Source: Aldrovandia affinis (Eukaryota; Chordata; Actinopteri; Notacanthiformes; Halosauridae). From it: a DNA stretch of 64,000 nt. Below, one piece after another: positions 24,727-34,745 of this stretch. A program made the position numbers and the translations under genes. The stretch is taken from NCBI GenBank assembly GCA_029706075.1, contig JAINUG010000020.1, positions 6,043,860 to 6,107,859 on the forward strand, read 5' to 3'. Under the pieces are notes generated by a model, which did no database searches, was not told the DNA's origin, and saw only the letters and a list, made by a program, of their open reading frames with translations. Numbering within the stretch: position 1 is the first letter of the stretch; the number at the start of each line of letters is the position of its first letter.

Positions 24727-26088
24727 AATTACTTCTGTGAGGCCACAGGTCAACCGGGGCAAGAGCAAGCTGTTGCTGCCGTCGTCATGGAGTGAGTCGC
24801 TAACCTGTTCTTTCCCTGTATGCACAGAAAGCATAAAGCTTCTGGGGGTCACCTTCCAGAATGAGGGGAGAGGGAACCGGAGCTGGGAGGAGGCCCTCCA
24901 CCATGCCCGGAAAAAAAACGGGAGCTGGAGTGCACGGCCACTGACAATCACGGGTAAGATCCTGGTCCTGAAGGTAATATTCTTCCCCGGCCTTCTCTGT
25001 ATTAGCCGAGTGTTTCCCTCAGACAGGGCCACTAGCAAGCTCATTGCTAGAATTGCCTTCCGCTTTGTCTGGGGCAGCAACATGGAGAGGCTGGGGAGGA
25101 CAACCCTGATGAAGGAGGAGGAAGAAAGGGGGCAGGGGGGTCCCAGATATAACAACAATTATCTTGGCACAGGGGGGAATTCAGCCCCTGGTATGCTAGC
25201 CAGATACTATGCCACCCCCCTTCCTCGAGTCCATGGGCCTGTGTGGGCTGGACCTTACTGTGCCATACAGCTGGGACTCCCCACAGGTCTACAAAGCCCT
25301 GAGGGATTTTGCCTTTAGGACAGAATTGGTCAGGGCCGGGTTGCCCTCATGGACATATATATGTCCTTTTTGAGATCGGGAGAAACCATGACGCTCCCAA
25401 GGGGCAACCTGACCCTGAACTGCTAACCCCTAACTGCAGTCTGCTAACGACTGTCTCCCCACCAGGTCATTCATGTTTAGACGACGCTTAGCTCTTACCG
25501 AGAACTACCCCCTCGGATGCACTGACTCAGAACATGTACACCACTTGTTCTGGGAGTGCTCTGTGGCCAGACAGGCCTTGTTGTCTCCTCTGTCTCCCAG
25601 AACAGGCTCCTGCCGAGATCCTCCCTGACAGCTGAGAGGGTCCTGTTTGGTCCCCGAGAGGGATGTAGGACCCCGGAGCTGCAGCGCCAGTGGAGTATCA
25701 TTAACACCGTCAAGCAGATCCTGTGGGAGACAATAAACATCTACCAACAAGGTCTACCAACAACAAACAATGGACCTGGTCACTCTCTGGAGGAGAATAC
25801 AAAATCTCCTCCAGGATGGCGTTTTGGTGGACTTTCTGAAAGATGAGAGAGGGGCGAGGAGGAAATGGGGGGTGAGCCATTGGAAAGAACTGACTATATA
25901 GCTCACCCCCCAGAGGAGACGCGCTCTGGACAGCCAACCCCCCGAGCACAAACTCCTTTTTTCTTTCACATTTTTAAAAACTTTTGAGTTTCCTTTTCTT
26001 GATTTAAGCTTATATGTACTTCTGTGTTGTGTTTTTATATATGATTTCAATCGGTTATGTTGTGCCCCTGTCCTTGTGTGATGTACAC
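24727..26088 (+). mobile_element. Truncated L1/Tx1-like LINE, C-terminal ORF2 remnant
   Basis: A broken frame (24737-25318, then shifts) shows the post-reverse-transcriptase region of teleost Tx1/L1-type ORF2. Segments seen are LLGVTFQNEG, SWEEALHHARKK, ITGKILVLKVIFFPGLLCIS, RVFPSD and FRFVWGSNMERLGR. Further on come a C-terminal segment DSEHVHHLFWECSVARQ (about 25525-25575) and ERVLFGPREG...RQWSIINTVKQILWETINIY (about 25640-25740). Frameshifts and stops make it inactive. It ends in T/A-rich 3' sequence just before the Tc1 fragment at 26089. Confidence 0.75.
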
Positions 26089-26596
26089 TACCGGTCAAAA
26101 GTTTGAGTACACCTGCTGGAAACTAGGTTTATCTCATAATTGACAATGCTTTACACCGTATACATTTCTGTAAATACTTTAAAATGACAAAAAACACATG
26201 TAACAATGAACAAAATGAACATCAAAGAAATGTTCAAGAAAATTATATTGAAAATTGAATCTTGGATTCCTCAAAATAGCCACTCTTTGCCGTGATAACA
26301 GCCTCACAAACACGGGCCATTCGGTTAATAAGTTTCAGCAGGAAATCACCCGATATGTCTTCCCAGCTCTCCTGCAGCAATTCCCAGAGAAACTTGTGGG
26401 TTGCTTTGCTTTGACTCTTTTGTCCAGTTTGTCGCATACAATTTCTATGGGATTGAGGTCTGGACACTGGGCAGGCCAGGCCATCAGTTTGAGTTGTCCT
26501 TCACGTTCCTCCTTCACCAGGTAGTTCTTGCACAACTTCAAGGTGTGTTTTGGGTCATTATCTTGCTGAAGAATGAAGGAGTGCCCGATTAGCCAT
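26089..26596 (-). mobile_element. Tc1-like transposon fragment
   Basis: TACACTACCGGTCAAAAGTT at the left is a typical fish Tc1 terminus. The minus strand (about 26335-26596) encodes the C-terminal transposase part with FILQQDNDPKHT and QCPDLNPIE, i.e. the second D and the E of the DD34E triad. The N-terminal half and the other terminus are missing, cut off where the next LINE begins. Confidence 0.8.
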
Positions 26597-27661
26597 AGTC
26601 CAGATGGAAAGCAAGGCAAAGGCGGTGTCGGCAGCCTTCCATCTCAACAACAAGGAGGCTAAACGTCAGCTCTGAGTATATATTGGCGGAATACCCCTGC
26701 CATGTTGCGCTGAGCCAACGTACCTCGGCGTGACACTGGACAGGTCGCTCACGTTTCGCCGATACCTCGCATCACTGCGCAAGAAGCAAACATCTCGTGT
26801 GGCATTGATGAGGCAATTAGTCGGGTCAGGCTGGGGTGCCAGGGCAAGAACATTGCGTACGGCTGCCCTGGCCCTTGTATACTTGACTAGTGAGTACTGC
26901 GCGCCAGTATGGTGTCGCAGTGCCCACACCCGCCTCGTTGATACGCCTATCAACGAAGCATTGTGCATTGTGACAGGATGCCTGCGTCCCACTCCTGTGG
27001 ACAACCTCTCCATCCTTGCAGGCATCCAGCCCGCTGGGCTTCGCTGCGCGGGAGCCACAGTACGTCTCGCATGCCGGGCCATGGAGCCAAACCATCTGCT
27101 TCATGAAAGGCTCACTCTAACAGCTGAGCCTCCCTGGCACCTCAAGTCGAGACACCCATTTGTGCCTGCCGCACGGGAACTCCTGCAGCAATGCAGCGAC
27201 CTTAATACCAGTGCGGCACGGTGGGTGGATTACACCTGGAGCACGGAGTGGGAGAAAAACACCTCTAGACTCCGTGACTTCATCCCAGACGTAAGTTTTC
27301 CCCCCATCGGGGTGGACCTGCCCTGACTGGCGTGGGTGAGGCTTAACCGCCTCCGGACTGGTGTTGGGCGTTTCTGCTCATCGATGCACAGATGGGGCTT
27401 GGCCTCCTGCGCGGCCTGCGAGTGTGGCGCAGAGGAACAAACCGCAGACCATGTCATCCTGGATTGCCCGATTTATCGGGCACCCAATGGGATCCATGGT
27501 CTGTCAGCTTTGGATGACGACACGGTGACATAGCTGCTGGAGATGTGCCCCGAAATATAGTCCGGGTGAACCTCCCCTAGGCTTGAGGTGGTACAAGGAT
27601 AGCCCCTCGGCCCCGAGCCTAGGGGAGCAGAAAAAAAGAACATACCCAAACGAAGAAGAAG
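26597..27661 (+). mobile_element. 5'-truncated jockey-like non-LTR retrotransposon
   Basis: The main frame 26730-27326 reads like the region after the RT active site of widespread fish 'mobile element jockey-like' ORFs: LGVTLDRSLTFRRYLASLRK, ALALVYLTSEYCAPVWCRS and IVTGCLRPTPVDNLSILAGI. It continues in another frame (27336-27533) with RLRTGVGRF and the Cys-rich CEC/DHVILDCPIYRAPNG tail. It lacks the RT YADD region and has a frame break, so it is dead. It ends in an A-rich (GAA)n-like stretch near 27660. Confidence 0.8.
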
Positions 27662-29847
27662 CCCGGAAGTAGTGATAAAAGGATGTTTTTTATTACCGTC
27701 GTTTAGAACGAATGCAATCCAAGCAATTGGATAGCAATTAAACTATATTAGAATTGAAAATAAAACCAAAAAACACATACTTTGCTATGTAGCTAGCTAG
27801 CACAAGTCATAATAGGAGTGAATATAAACATGAATTTACCATAAACGTGTTCGTACCCGAAATGAAAGCGCTTCTGGCTTCACTCGGTAAATTCGGTAAA
27901 CAAATGTCCATGTCTTGTCATTATCAACTTCTGGGGATTTATTTTCCAACTTTACAAAGCAATGTAGGCTACATGTCCTAACAAAACTTAATAATACATA
28001 TATCGAATTGGTGTGTGTTTGTATTCACAAGCACTGAAAGCTTTCGTGCATTTTACACAAACACTAAACGATTTCGCTTCACATGGCTTATTGATTTCAA
28101 TTCACTTCAACAAAAGGTCACTGAAACTGATAATCAGGTTTCTTTGTGACAAATAAAAACCAGGAAGAGTTAGGTCAAAGCCAACCCCTTTTTTTCCTTC
28201 TTTTTTTTGTTCCGGTTTTAGCAACATTTCGTTTTACAAATCTTGAATTGCGGGTGAGGACAAAATACGAAAATAGTGCTATAATACTTGACACGTAGCC
28301 TACATTTGTATTTTAGAATCTTTATTAGAATATAATAGGGGTGCATCGGATCATTTTTCGGATCAGCAAAAAAAACAATAACGGGGGCCAAAGGCGCGTT
28401 TCGAATGAATGATAATTTCAGTTTTTCAATGTAAGTTATTTCACTAAATCTTTATTCGAAAATTTCACAAAATTCATTTTTAGATTCAGTACGCCTTAGG
28501 CGATTTAACTAGGGTGGTTTTATGCCTGAATTAATTTAATAAAAATTTAAAAGATCGCTAATGTTTCTATTTTATTTAATTCGGTCGCGTTAAAAAAAAT
28601 AGCAAAAGGATAAAAATGAGTTTTAGTTCAGTGAATTTTTTATGTGCAAATGGATTATATATTTTCAATAAAGTTTGTAACTTGGATCAATTCTATATGG
28701 ATTATGCGTAAATCTCTTTCAATCTCAACTGAGAGGCCCGTAACACACCTATGCTATTTCATATAGGCTAACTGAATCATATCAAGCTCTTCATGTTTAG
28801 CCTACTCATCATTATTCCAGAGTAATTTGTGTTTATCGGTACTGTGACCAAATCTCAAGTATTACAGACTATAGAACTAGCAGGTGGCCAGAGCAATAAT
28901 ATGTCATTATCTGGCCATTCAAAAAATCCCCATCGTTTGATATATTATATGTAGGTATTGCGTGACATGTGGAGAAGTATATACTTATTAATATCCATAT
29001 TTTTATGATTTTATGACGGGGGGCGTGGCAGTGTCCCACCAGTGGGACACCGGAGTACAAGTGGTTTTAAGGTCATTTATGTTTGCAATGAGTACAATTT
29101 GAACAAAACTTTTTTGTGAAAATTCATTGAATAAAAATACATCACAACATAACGACAGATTTCACCAGTTTCATTCTACATTATCATGTCTCTTGTTAAA
29201 CAACAGTTTACACAAAAGTGTCCCAGGAAAAATATAGGCTATTGAAAAACGTGAATATTAGACGGTATTGTCTTTTTTCCCCAACGTTCTGTATTTGTGG
29301 ACTTAGTTTCACGTTCACATTTAATGTGACTTTGTAGTTGTCCAGGCTAGGAAATAGACAGCTCCGTGCCTTTCTGAAGTTAAAATGTTCTGCTGCGATG
29401 TTTAGACATTGATTTGATCATATTTCATGGATCAAGAAAGTTTGTGAGTACATTTCTCACTCTTTTCATACGTCAACCATACTCAATCATACGTCAGCGT
29501 TTTCGAAAGCCTCCGTCTTTCCCGTCTATACTACAACGCGAAACCGGCGTTTTCAAATTTATCCACTTGGGAGAGCTCTTCTAAAAGGTCCGTTCGGTAA
29601 CGAAAGGTCAAAGCTGAGAAAAAAATATGCGTTTTCAAATTAATCCGCATTAGTGTGGACATGGCCTAATTAATGGACTGGACATGACTATGAAGTAAAC
29701 CTCCTGGATCTTGAGAAAGCTCCATCTCTTCTATGTTATCTGCTTTGTACTCCTCGAATTCCATGCTAATTTGAACCATTCTTACCTTCTCCTGTACCAG
29801 TCTCCTTCAGCACAGAGAACACAGGACCTCAGCCTTCCACTACACAA
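27662..29847. other. Intergenic, no gene recognised
   Basis: AT-rich. GGGGTGCATCGGATCATTTT at about 28337 and the GCGTTTTCAAATTTATCCAC ... TAGTGTGGACATGGCC stretch at about 29480-29670 resemble ends of common vertebrate DNA-transposon MITEs, but I cannot delimit them. Confidence 0.45.
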
Positions 29848-29861
29848 CTCATATTTAACAT

Positions 29862-30192
29862 CTCATCTCATCTTCAGCCGCTTATTCCTAGTTAGGGTCG
29901 CGGGGGGGCTGGAGCCTATCCCAGCATGCATTAGGGCGAGAGGCAGGAATACACCATGGACAGGTCACCAATCCATCGCAGGGCACTACATACACCATTC
30001 ACTCACACCTACGGGCAATTTAGACTCTCCAATTAGCCTAACGTGCATGTCTTTGGACTGTGGGAAGAAACCGGAGTACCCGGAGGAAACCCACGCGGAC
30101 ACGGGGAGAACATGCAAACTCCACACAGAAAGGCCCCCGGCCTGGATTCGAACCCGAGACCTTCTTGCTGTGAGGCATATCCACTGCACCAC
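29862..30192 (-). mobile_element. tRNA-derived SINE, nearly complete
   Basis: Read on the minus strand it starts with a Pol III A box (TGGTGCAGTGG) and B box (GGTTCGAATCC). It then has the TTTGCATGTTCTCCCCGTGT body common in fish, and ends with CTAGGAATAAGCGGCTGAAG and a GATGA tail. It is flanked by the target-site duplication CTCATATTTAACAT (29848-29861) and CTCATATTAACAT (30193-30205). The body is well preserved. Confidence 0.85.
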
Positions 30193-30320
30193 CTCATATT
30201 AACATGTTTTTTTATTTAAATTCCTGTAGTTTTTGTCTCGGATACGTGATACAATACATATCTCTATATGCTATACTTCCTAAACTAGATAAAGTCTATA
30301 TGGCTGACTATGAAGGTCTT

Positions 30321-30480
30321 CTCATCTCATCTTCAGCCGCTTATTCCTAGTTAGGGTCGCGGGGGGGCTGGAGCCTATCCCAGCATGCATTGGGGCGAGA
30401 GGCAGGAATACACCCTGGACAGGTCGCCAATCCAACGCAAACTCCACACAGAAAGGCCCCCGGCCTGGATTCGAACCCAA
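30321..30480 (-). mobile_element. 5'-truncated, internally deleted SINE of the same family
   Basis: Same 3' end as the copy at 29862-30192. It lacks an internal segment of about 130 bp and stops at the B box. It is flanked by the exact 14-bp duplication ACTATGAAGGTCTT (30307-30320 and 30481-30494), which proves an independent retroposition next to the first copy. Confidence 0.85.
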
Positions 30481-30737
30481 ACTATGAAGGTCTTTTGAAA
30501 CACAAAAGAGCCCTGTCCGTGATTACTTTTGAGGTTCCAACTTCATTTGGACAATATAATCTGCATATATAGATGCAGCCAAATTGTTGTATTTGTATTT
30601 TTGCACTTGTGCATCACAAGTTCTGCATGTTTCAGGGGATAAGGAAGCTTGAGAGGATTACAACTTAAACATAACATTCATTCTTTATTTGACTTACTGG
30701 AATCGAAGCACCACTGAAATAAAGTCAACACTGGTGG

Positions 30738-30872
30738 TTCTGTGTGGCTCAGTAGGTAGAGCATGCTTAGGTTGTGGGTTAAACTCCCATTGGGACACCA
30801 TATACTGAAAAATGTATGCGTTCACCACTGTAGTCACTTTGGATAACAGTCTGCTAAATGGCATATAAAAAC
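30738..30872 (+). mobile_element. tRNA-derived SINE, second family
   Basis: A box TGGCTCAGTAGG and a decayed B box (GGTTAAACTCC) precede the tail ACTTTGGATAACAGTCTGCT AAATGGCA. A second copy lies at 49320-49465. It sits just beyond the 3' end of the BTG gene. Confidence 0.75.
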
Positions 30873-30889
30873 ACTCAGAACAATGGGGA

Positions 30890-32207
30890 TCTTAAATTCA
30901 TAAAGTTTTTATTGTCTTAAAATTACTTTGTCTCAAGTACAAAACTGTACAAGGATCTATACATGTACATATCCATTAAAAAAGGTACATAAAATGCATA
31001 CTTTGCTTCACATAGCTTAGAAATTCTACAATGTCTATATTCAAACAGTAAACAAGTTCAGCTGCTCAACAGCGCAGCAAATAATGCTGTAGAGAACATG
31101 GCACTCCAGCATGGGCTACAGATGTCAAATGTGGTGTTGCCAAACTTGACATCGTATCACCACGGTTTATAATTCTGATAGTCAACGGAACCAATAAGGT
31201 AACTTTAAAGTTCCCACAGAAACATTCAGATGAGACTTCAAAAACACCCTCCCAGTCCCTCTACCCAAAATTCCAACAAAGGCCAATTCTTACTCCATTT
31301 GGAATAACTCACTTGTGTCGAGCCTCAGGTTGACAGTATTGGATTTTGAGAATTTTGCTGCAAGGCAACATGCATAAATTCATGTTACTGTATAACAAAT
31401 TAACCATTACAGTTCCACAGAAATAGTGCATGTGACTGATCTTTGAATACTCTGGCTCTATTGCACAACACGGTCCAAGTCATTGTTTGGCAGTAATATT
31501 CAATATTGTTCCAACTGTGGAACAAGTCACAAAAATTGTTGCTTCGAAGCAACAGAAGGCAGTTCTCATTTAGGAGTCAATCGTGTAAAGCAGCAATAGT
31601 AGAGTAAGCCCAATTTGGAAGAGGGGGAAGGATGGCTGGTCCCATTTTAACATAGTGCATCCACCAATGTTTAAATATATATATTTTTTTTTTTATTCGT
31701 CTTAAATTGTCAAAACGGGAACATTGTTCCCAACCGATTAGGAATTGTACCGATGCATGCATCCCATTTAACCTGGAGACACAGTATGATTGCACCATTA
31801 CAATTAACTTAAACACCTAAAATCAAGATATAAATTATGTGGTGTCCAAATGGTTTTACAAATACAATTCAAGCTTAAGTCAAGACAAACTGAATACTGA
31901 AAACTTGGCCAGTGCAAAGAAAGCGCAGGGGCTAGTTGTCAAAACGCCATTTCCATTAACGGGACCAAATGACAACTTCTGGAAATAATTTTACAAGCAA
32001 GAGTGCTTTAGTAATTTCATTTCCTGCTAAATTTTTTTAAAGGAGCAAAACTCCAACAGCCTCTGAACAGTAACTAAATGTAATTTGCATCATGGGGATG
32101 TGTTGTATTACCCAGGTTCCGAAATAAAACGGGTGGTAGTTTGGCCACTCGCACCCCCCAATGTGACCCATAGGACAAGGGACACACATGACACAATGGG
32201 TGTCAAT
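30890..32207 (-). other. 3' UTR of the BTG1/BTG2-class gene
   Basis: From the TAG at 32208-32210 the minus strand runs 1.3 kb without coding potential to a poly(A) signal AATAAA (TTTATT on the + strand at 30908-30913). A long AT-rich 3' UTR is usual for BTG1/BTG2 transcripts, which are unstable immediate-early mRNAs. That instability is family knowledge, not something shown here. Confidence 0.6.
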
Positions 32208-34417
32208 CTAACTAGAGACTGTCATCAGGTAGTTTTTGGTTGGGCTTGGGTGACCCATCAGAGAAGGATTATTGTAGATCAGTGCCGAATTGTATAAAGT
32301 GTTGCCATTGCTGGGTCCAGAGTTGGCCCTGGGGACTTCTGCCTCGTAGAGCACGCAGATGGATCCGTCTTCTCCGATGCGATAGCACACTTCGTAAGGG
32401 TCAACCCAGAGCGTCAGCTCCTTAGGCAAGAGCCCAAACAGCTCCTGGCTGCTTAAACCGGTTCGGCCAGCCGCTTTGCTAATGATGGGATCCATTTCGT
32501 GGTTTATCCGAATACAACGGTAGCCCGAGCCCTTCTGGGGTCTGTCAGGGAACCAATGGTGTTGGTAGTGCTCTGGGGAGAAACAGAAATACTTAAGTTA
32601 ACCAAATTGTGCCATGATGGGAGGCGTAAAGATACAGGATCGTGTTTCATTATTTAAAGTTAACCAACTTTGCTACGATGCAAAGATTTGGAACATGGTT
32701 CGCTACAGCAGCTGGAGAACAAAGGCAAACATAATTCCATATTACCTAGCAACGTTGCTAATGTTGGTTAGCTAGCTTAAATATCCAAATAGCCCACTAA
32801 AGAGTATGCTTACTGAGGATGAATCAGTACAACGGTTGACCAAGCCTTCCAAGACCACGAATGATATCGAAGACGTTATTCTGATATCAACTTATCTTGC
32901 TCGCTCAGCCCAGTTAACTTGATCGACATAGTTAGCGAACGTTAATGTACCAAACTAAATTAGTCAACTTTAACTAAAATTAGTTAGTCAACATCAAATC
33001 TAAATAACTTTGACTTACTTTTTAATCAAACTAGGGGGGGTTGTTAAGGGTAGTGTTCGCTCGCTTAACGTCAAGGCCCAACTACTCACTGCGGGAGCGC
33101 CAATTTACAAGATCACCATGGTTACCAATAAGCCTCACTCGACAACGGGAAAAAGTCTCACTCTACAACGGGAAAAAGCCTCACTCGAGAACGGCAGCTG
33201 GAGAACGAAGGCAAACATAATTCCATATTACCTAGCAACGTTGCTAATGTTGGTTAGCTAGCTTAAATATCCAAATAGCCCACTAAAGAGTATGCTTACT
33301 GTGGACGAACCAGTACAACGGTTGACCAAGCCTTCCAAGACCACGAAAGATATCGAAGACGTTATTCTGATATCAATTTATCTTGCTCGCTCAGCCCAGT
33401 TAACTTGATCGACATAGTTAGCGAACGTTAATGTACCCAACTAAATTAGTTAGTCAACATCAAATCTAGATAACTTTTAGTTACATTTTAATCAACCGAG
33501 GTTGGGTTGTTAAGGGTAGCGTTCGCTCGCTCAACGTCAAGGCCCAACTACTCACTGCGGGAGCGCCAATTTACAAGATCACCATGGTTACCAATAAGCC
33601 TCACTCGCCAACGGAAAAAAGCCTCACTCTACAACGGCAAAAAGCCCCACTCGCCAACGGCAAAAAGCCTCACTCGACAACGGCAAAAAGTCTCACTCGC
33701 CAACGGAAAAAAGCCTCACTCTACAACGGCAAAAGCCCCACTCGACAACGGCAAAAAGCCTCACTCGACAACGGCAAAAAGCCTCACTCGACAACGGCAA
33801 AAAGCCTCACTCGACAACGGGAAAAAGTCTCACTCGCCAACGGAAAAAAGCCCCACTCGACAACGGCAAAAAGCCTCACTCGACAACGGCAAAAAGTCTC
33901 ACTCGACAACGGCAAAAAGCCCCACTCGACAACGGCAAAAAGCCCCACTCGACAACGGCAAAAAGCCCCACTCGACAACGGGAAAAAGCGTCACTCGACA
34001 ACGGGAAAAAGTCTCACTCGCCAACGGGAAAAAGCCTCACTCTACAACGGGAAAAAGCCCCACTCGACAACGGGAAAAAGCCCCACTCGACAACGGGAAA
34101 AAGCCTCACTCGACAACGGGAAAAAGCTTGTGTGCTCTTCAGTTGTATGGACAAGTCTATTTTGTAATTGAATTAACTTTCAGACATTGGTAACACGGCG
34201 AACAAGCTAATCGCTTAGCGAGCATTATTGTTATGTACGCAAAATATTAAATGCTAACGTTACCTGATAGTGTCTGCTGTAGACCGTCAGCGAAAAATTG
34301 CAGTTGCTCTTCATTGAGTAAACCCCTTGTTCTCAACAGCCTGGAGACGAAACCAGCTGCCGCCGTTACCTCCAACACCATTTCAGCTTTGGTTCCGTAA
34401 CTTTGGTTCATTGTCAT
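32208..34417 (-). CDS. BTG1/BTG2-class antiproliferative protein (APRO family)
   Basis: Two coding exons on the minus strand: 34417-34264 (donor GTAACG) and 32572-32208 (acceptor CTCCCCAG, stop TAG at 32208-32210). They join at phase 1 to give 172 aa, close to BTG1 (171) and longer than BTG2 (158). The start MTMNQSYG at 34415-34417 is chosen by homology; the frame is open further upstream. The APRO domain is complete: Box A around residues 53-72 ([20 protein letters not shown]) and Box B around 96-118 ([20 protein letters not shown]). The GLSSQELF segment is BTG1-like, while [13 protein letters not shown] at the C-terminus resembles both BTG1 (MMTVSG) and BTG2 (MAVSS). Family members bind the CAF1/CCR4-NOT deadenylase and nuclear factors and restrain proliferation. 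I cannot decide between btg1, btg2 and a fish-specific paralogue. The intron carries a minisatellite and a tandem duplication. Confidence 0.93.
32709..33610. repeat. 486-bp tandem duplication inside the BTG intron
   Basis: The sequence from CAGCTGGAGAAC at 32709 repeats from 33195 with few differences: the shared run goes through CATAATTCCATATTACCTAG, GCCTTCCAAGACCACGAA and GCCAATTTACAAGATCACCA. Each copy ends in the start of the 23-bp minisatellite: 2-3 units in copy 1, the large array in copy 2. So the minisatellite seed was present before or at duplication. Confidence 0.9.
33597..34126. repeat. 23-bp minisatellite, about 23 units
   Basis: Tandem units of 22-23 bp share the core CACTCGACAACGG plus AAAAAGCC. 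Variants are CCTCACTC, CCCCACTC and TCTCACTC, GACAAC, GCCAAC or TACAAC, and CGGC or CGGG. Units from about 33978 onward are uniformly CGGG, and earlier ones are mostly CGGC. A short seed array lies at 33131-33194. Because the unit has no stop, overlapping frames of about 200 aa run through it; they are not genes. Confidence 0.95.
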
Positions 34418-34599
34418 TGTTGCGTTTAGCGAGTATCGACACAAAAGGTCACAGTTCACTGGTTTGCTAGCTGGCCAACACACCACTATTAAACAGACTC
34501 CTTAACGTTGATCTTCAATCGCCGTTCGCTAGCTACCGTTACAAAAAGTTCGTTGTAGACAGCTAGTAAAACATCCTTCTGTTTCGCATCGAAAAAGTG

Positions 34600-34745
34600 A
34601 CTACAACTGTTAGTCGAGCGCCTTTTTATTAAGGTGCACAAAGAGTGACACAATCGAATTATTTGTTTGATTGATGGCCATTCTAAGCCAATGAGAGTTG
34701 TAAAACCACCACGCGCACTAACTTAATTTAGTGATTGGTTCACTC
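34600..34745 (-). promoter_or_regulatory. Candidate core promoter of the BTG-class gene
   Basis: On the minus strand, about 200 bp upstream of the start codon, a TATA-like AATAAAAAGG lies at about 34621-34631. Further upstream is an inverted CCAAT box (ATTGG on the + strand, about 34733-34738), and another CCAAT in + orientation lies near 34688. The spacing fits a TATA/CCAAT promoter. The transcription start is inferred only. Confidence 0.45.

Noticed and set aside
29862..30192. tRNA gene, from the clear A and B boxes
   Set aside because: There is no cloverleaf beyond the promoter boxes, and the boxes are the head of a SINE with target-site duplications.
33507..34193. Long overlapping + frames (228 and 195 aa) rich in [16 protein letters not shown] repeats
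   Set aside because: Pure translation of a stop-free 23-bp minisatellite; all frames are open and the peptide repeats every 23 residues. It lies in the BTG intron on the opposite strand.
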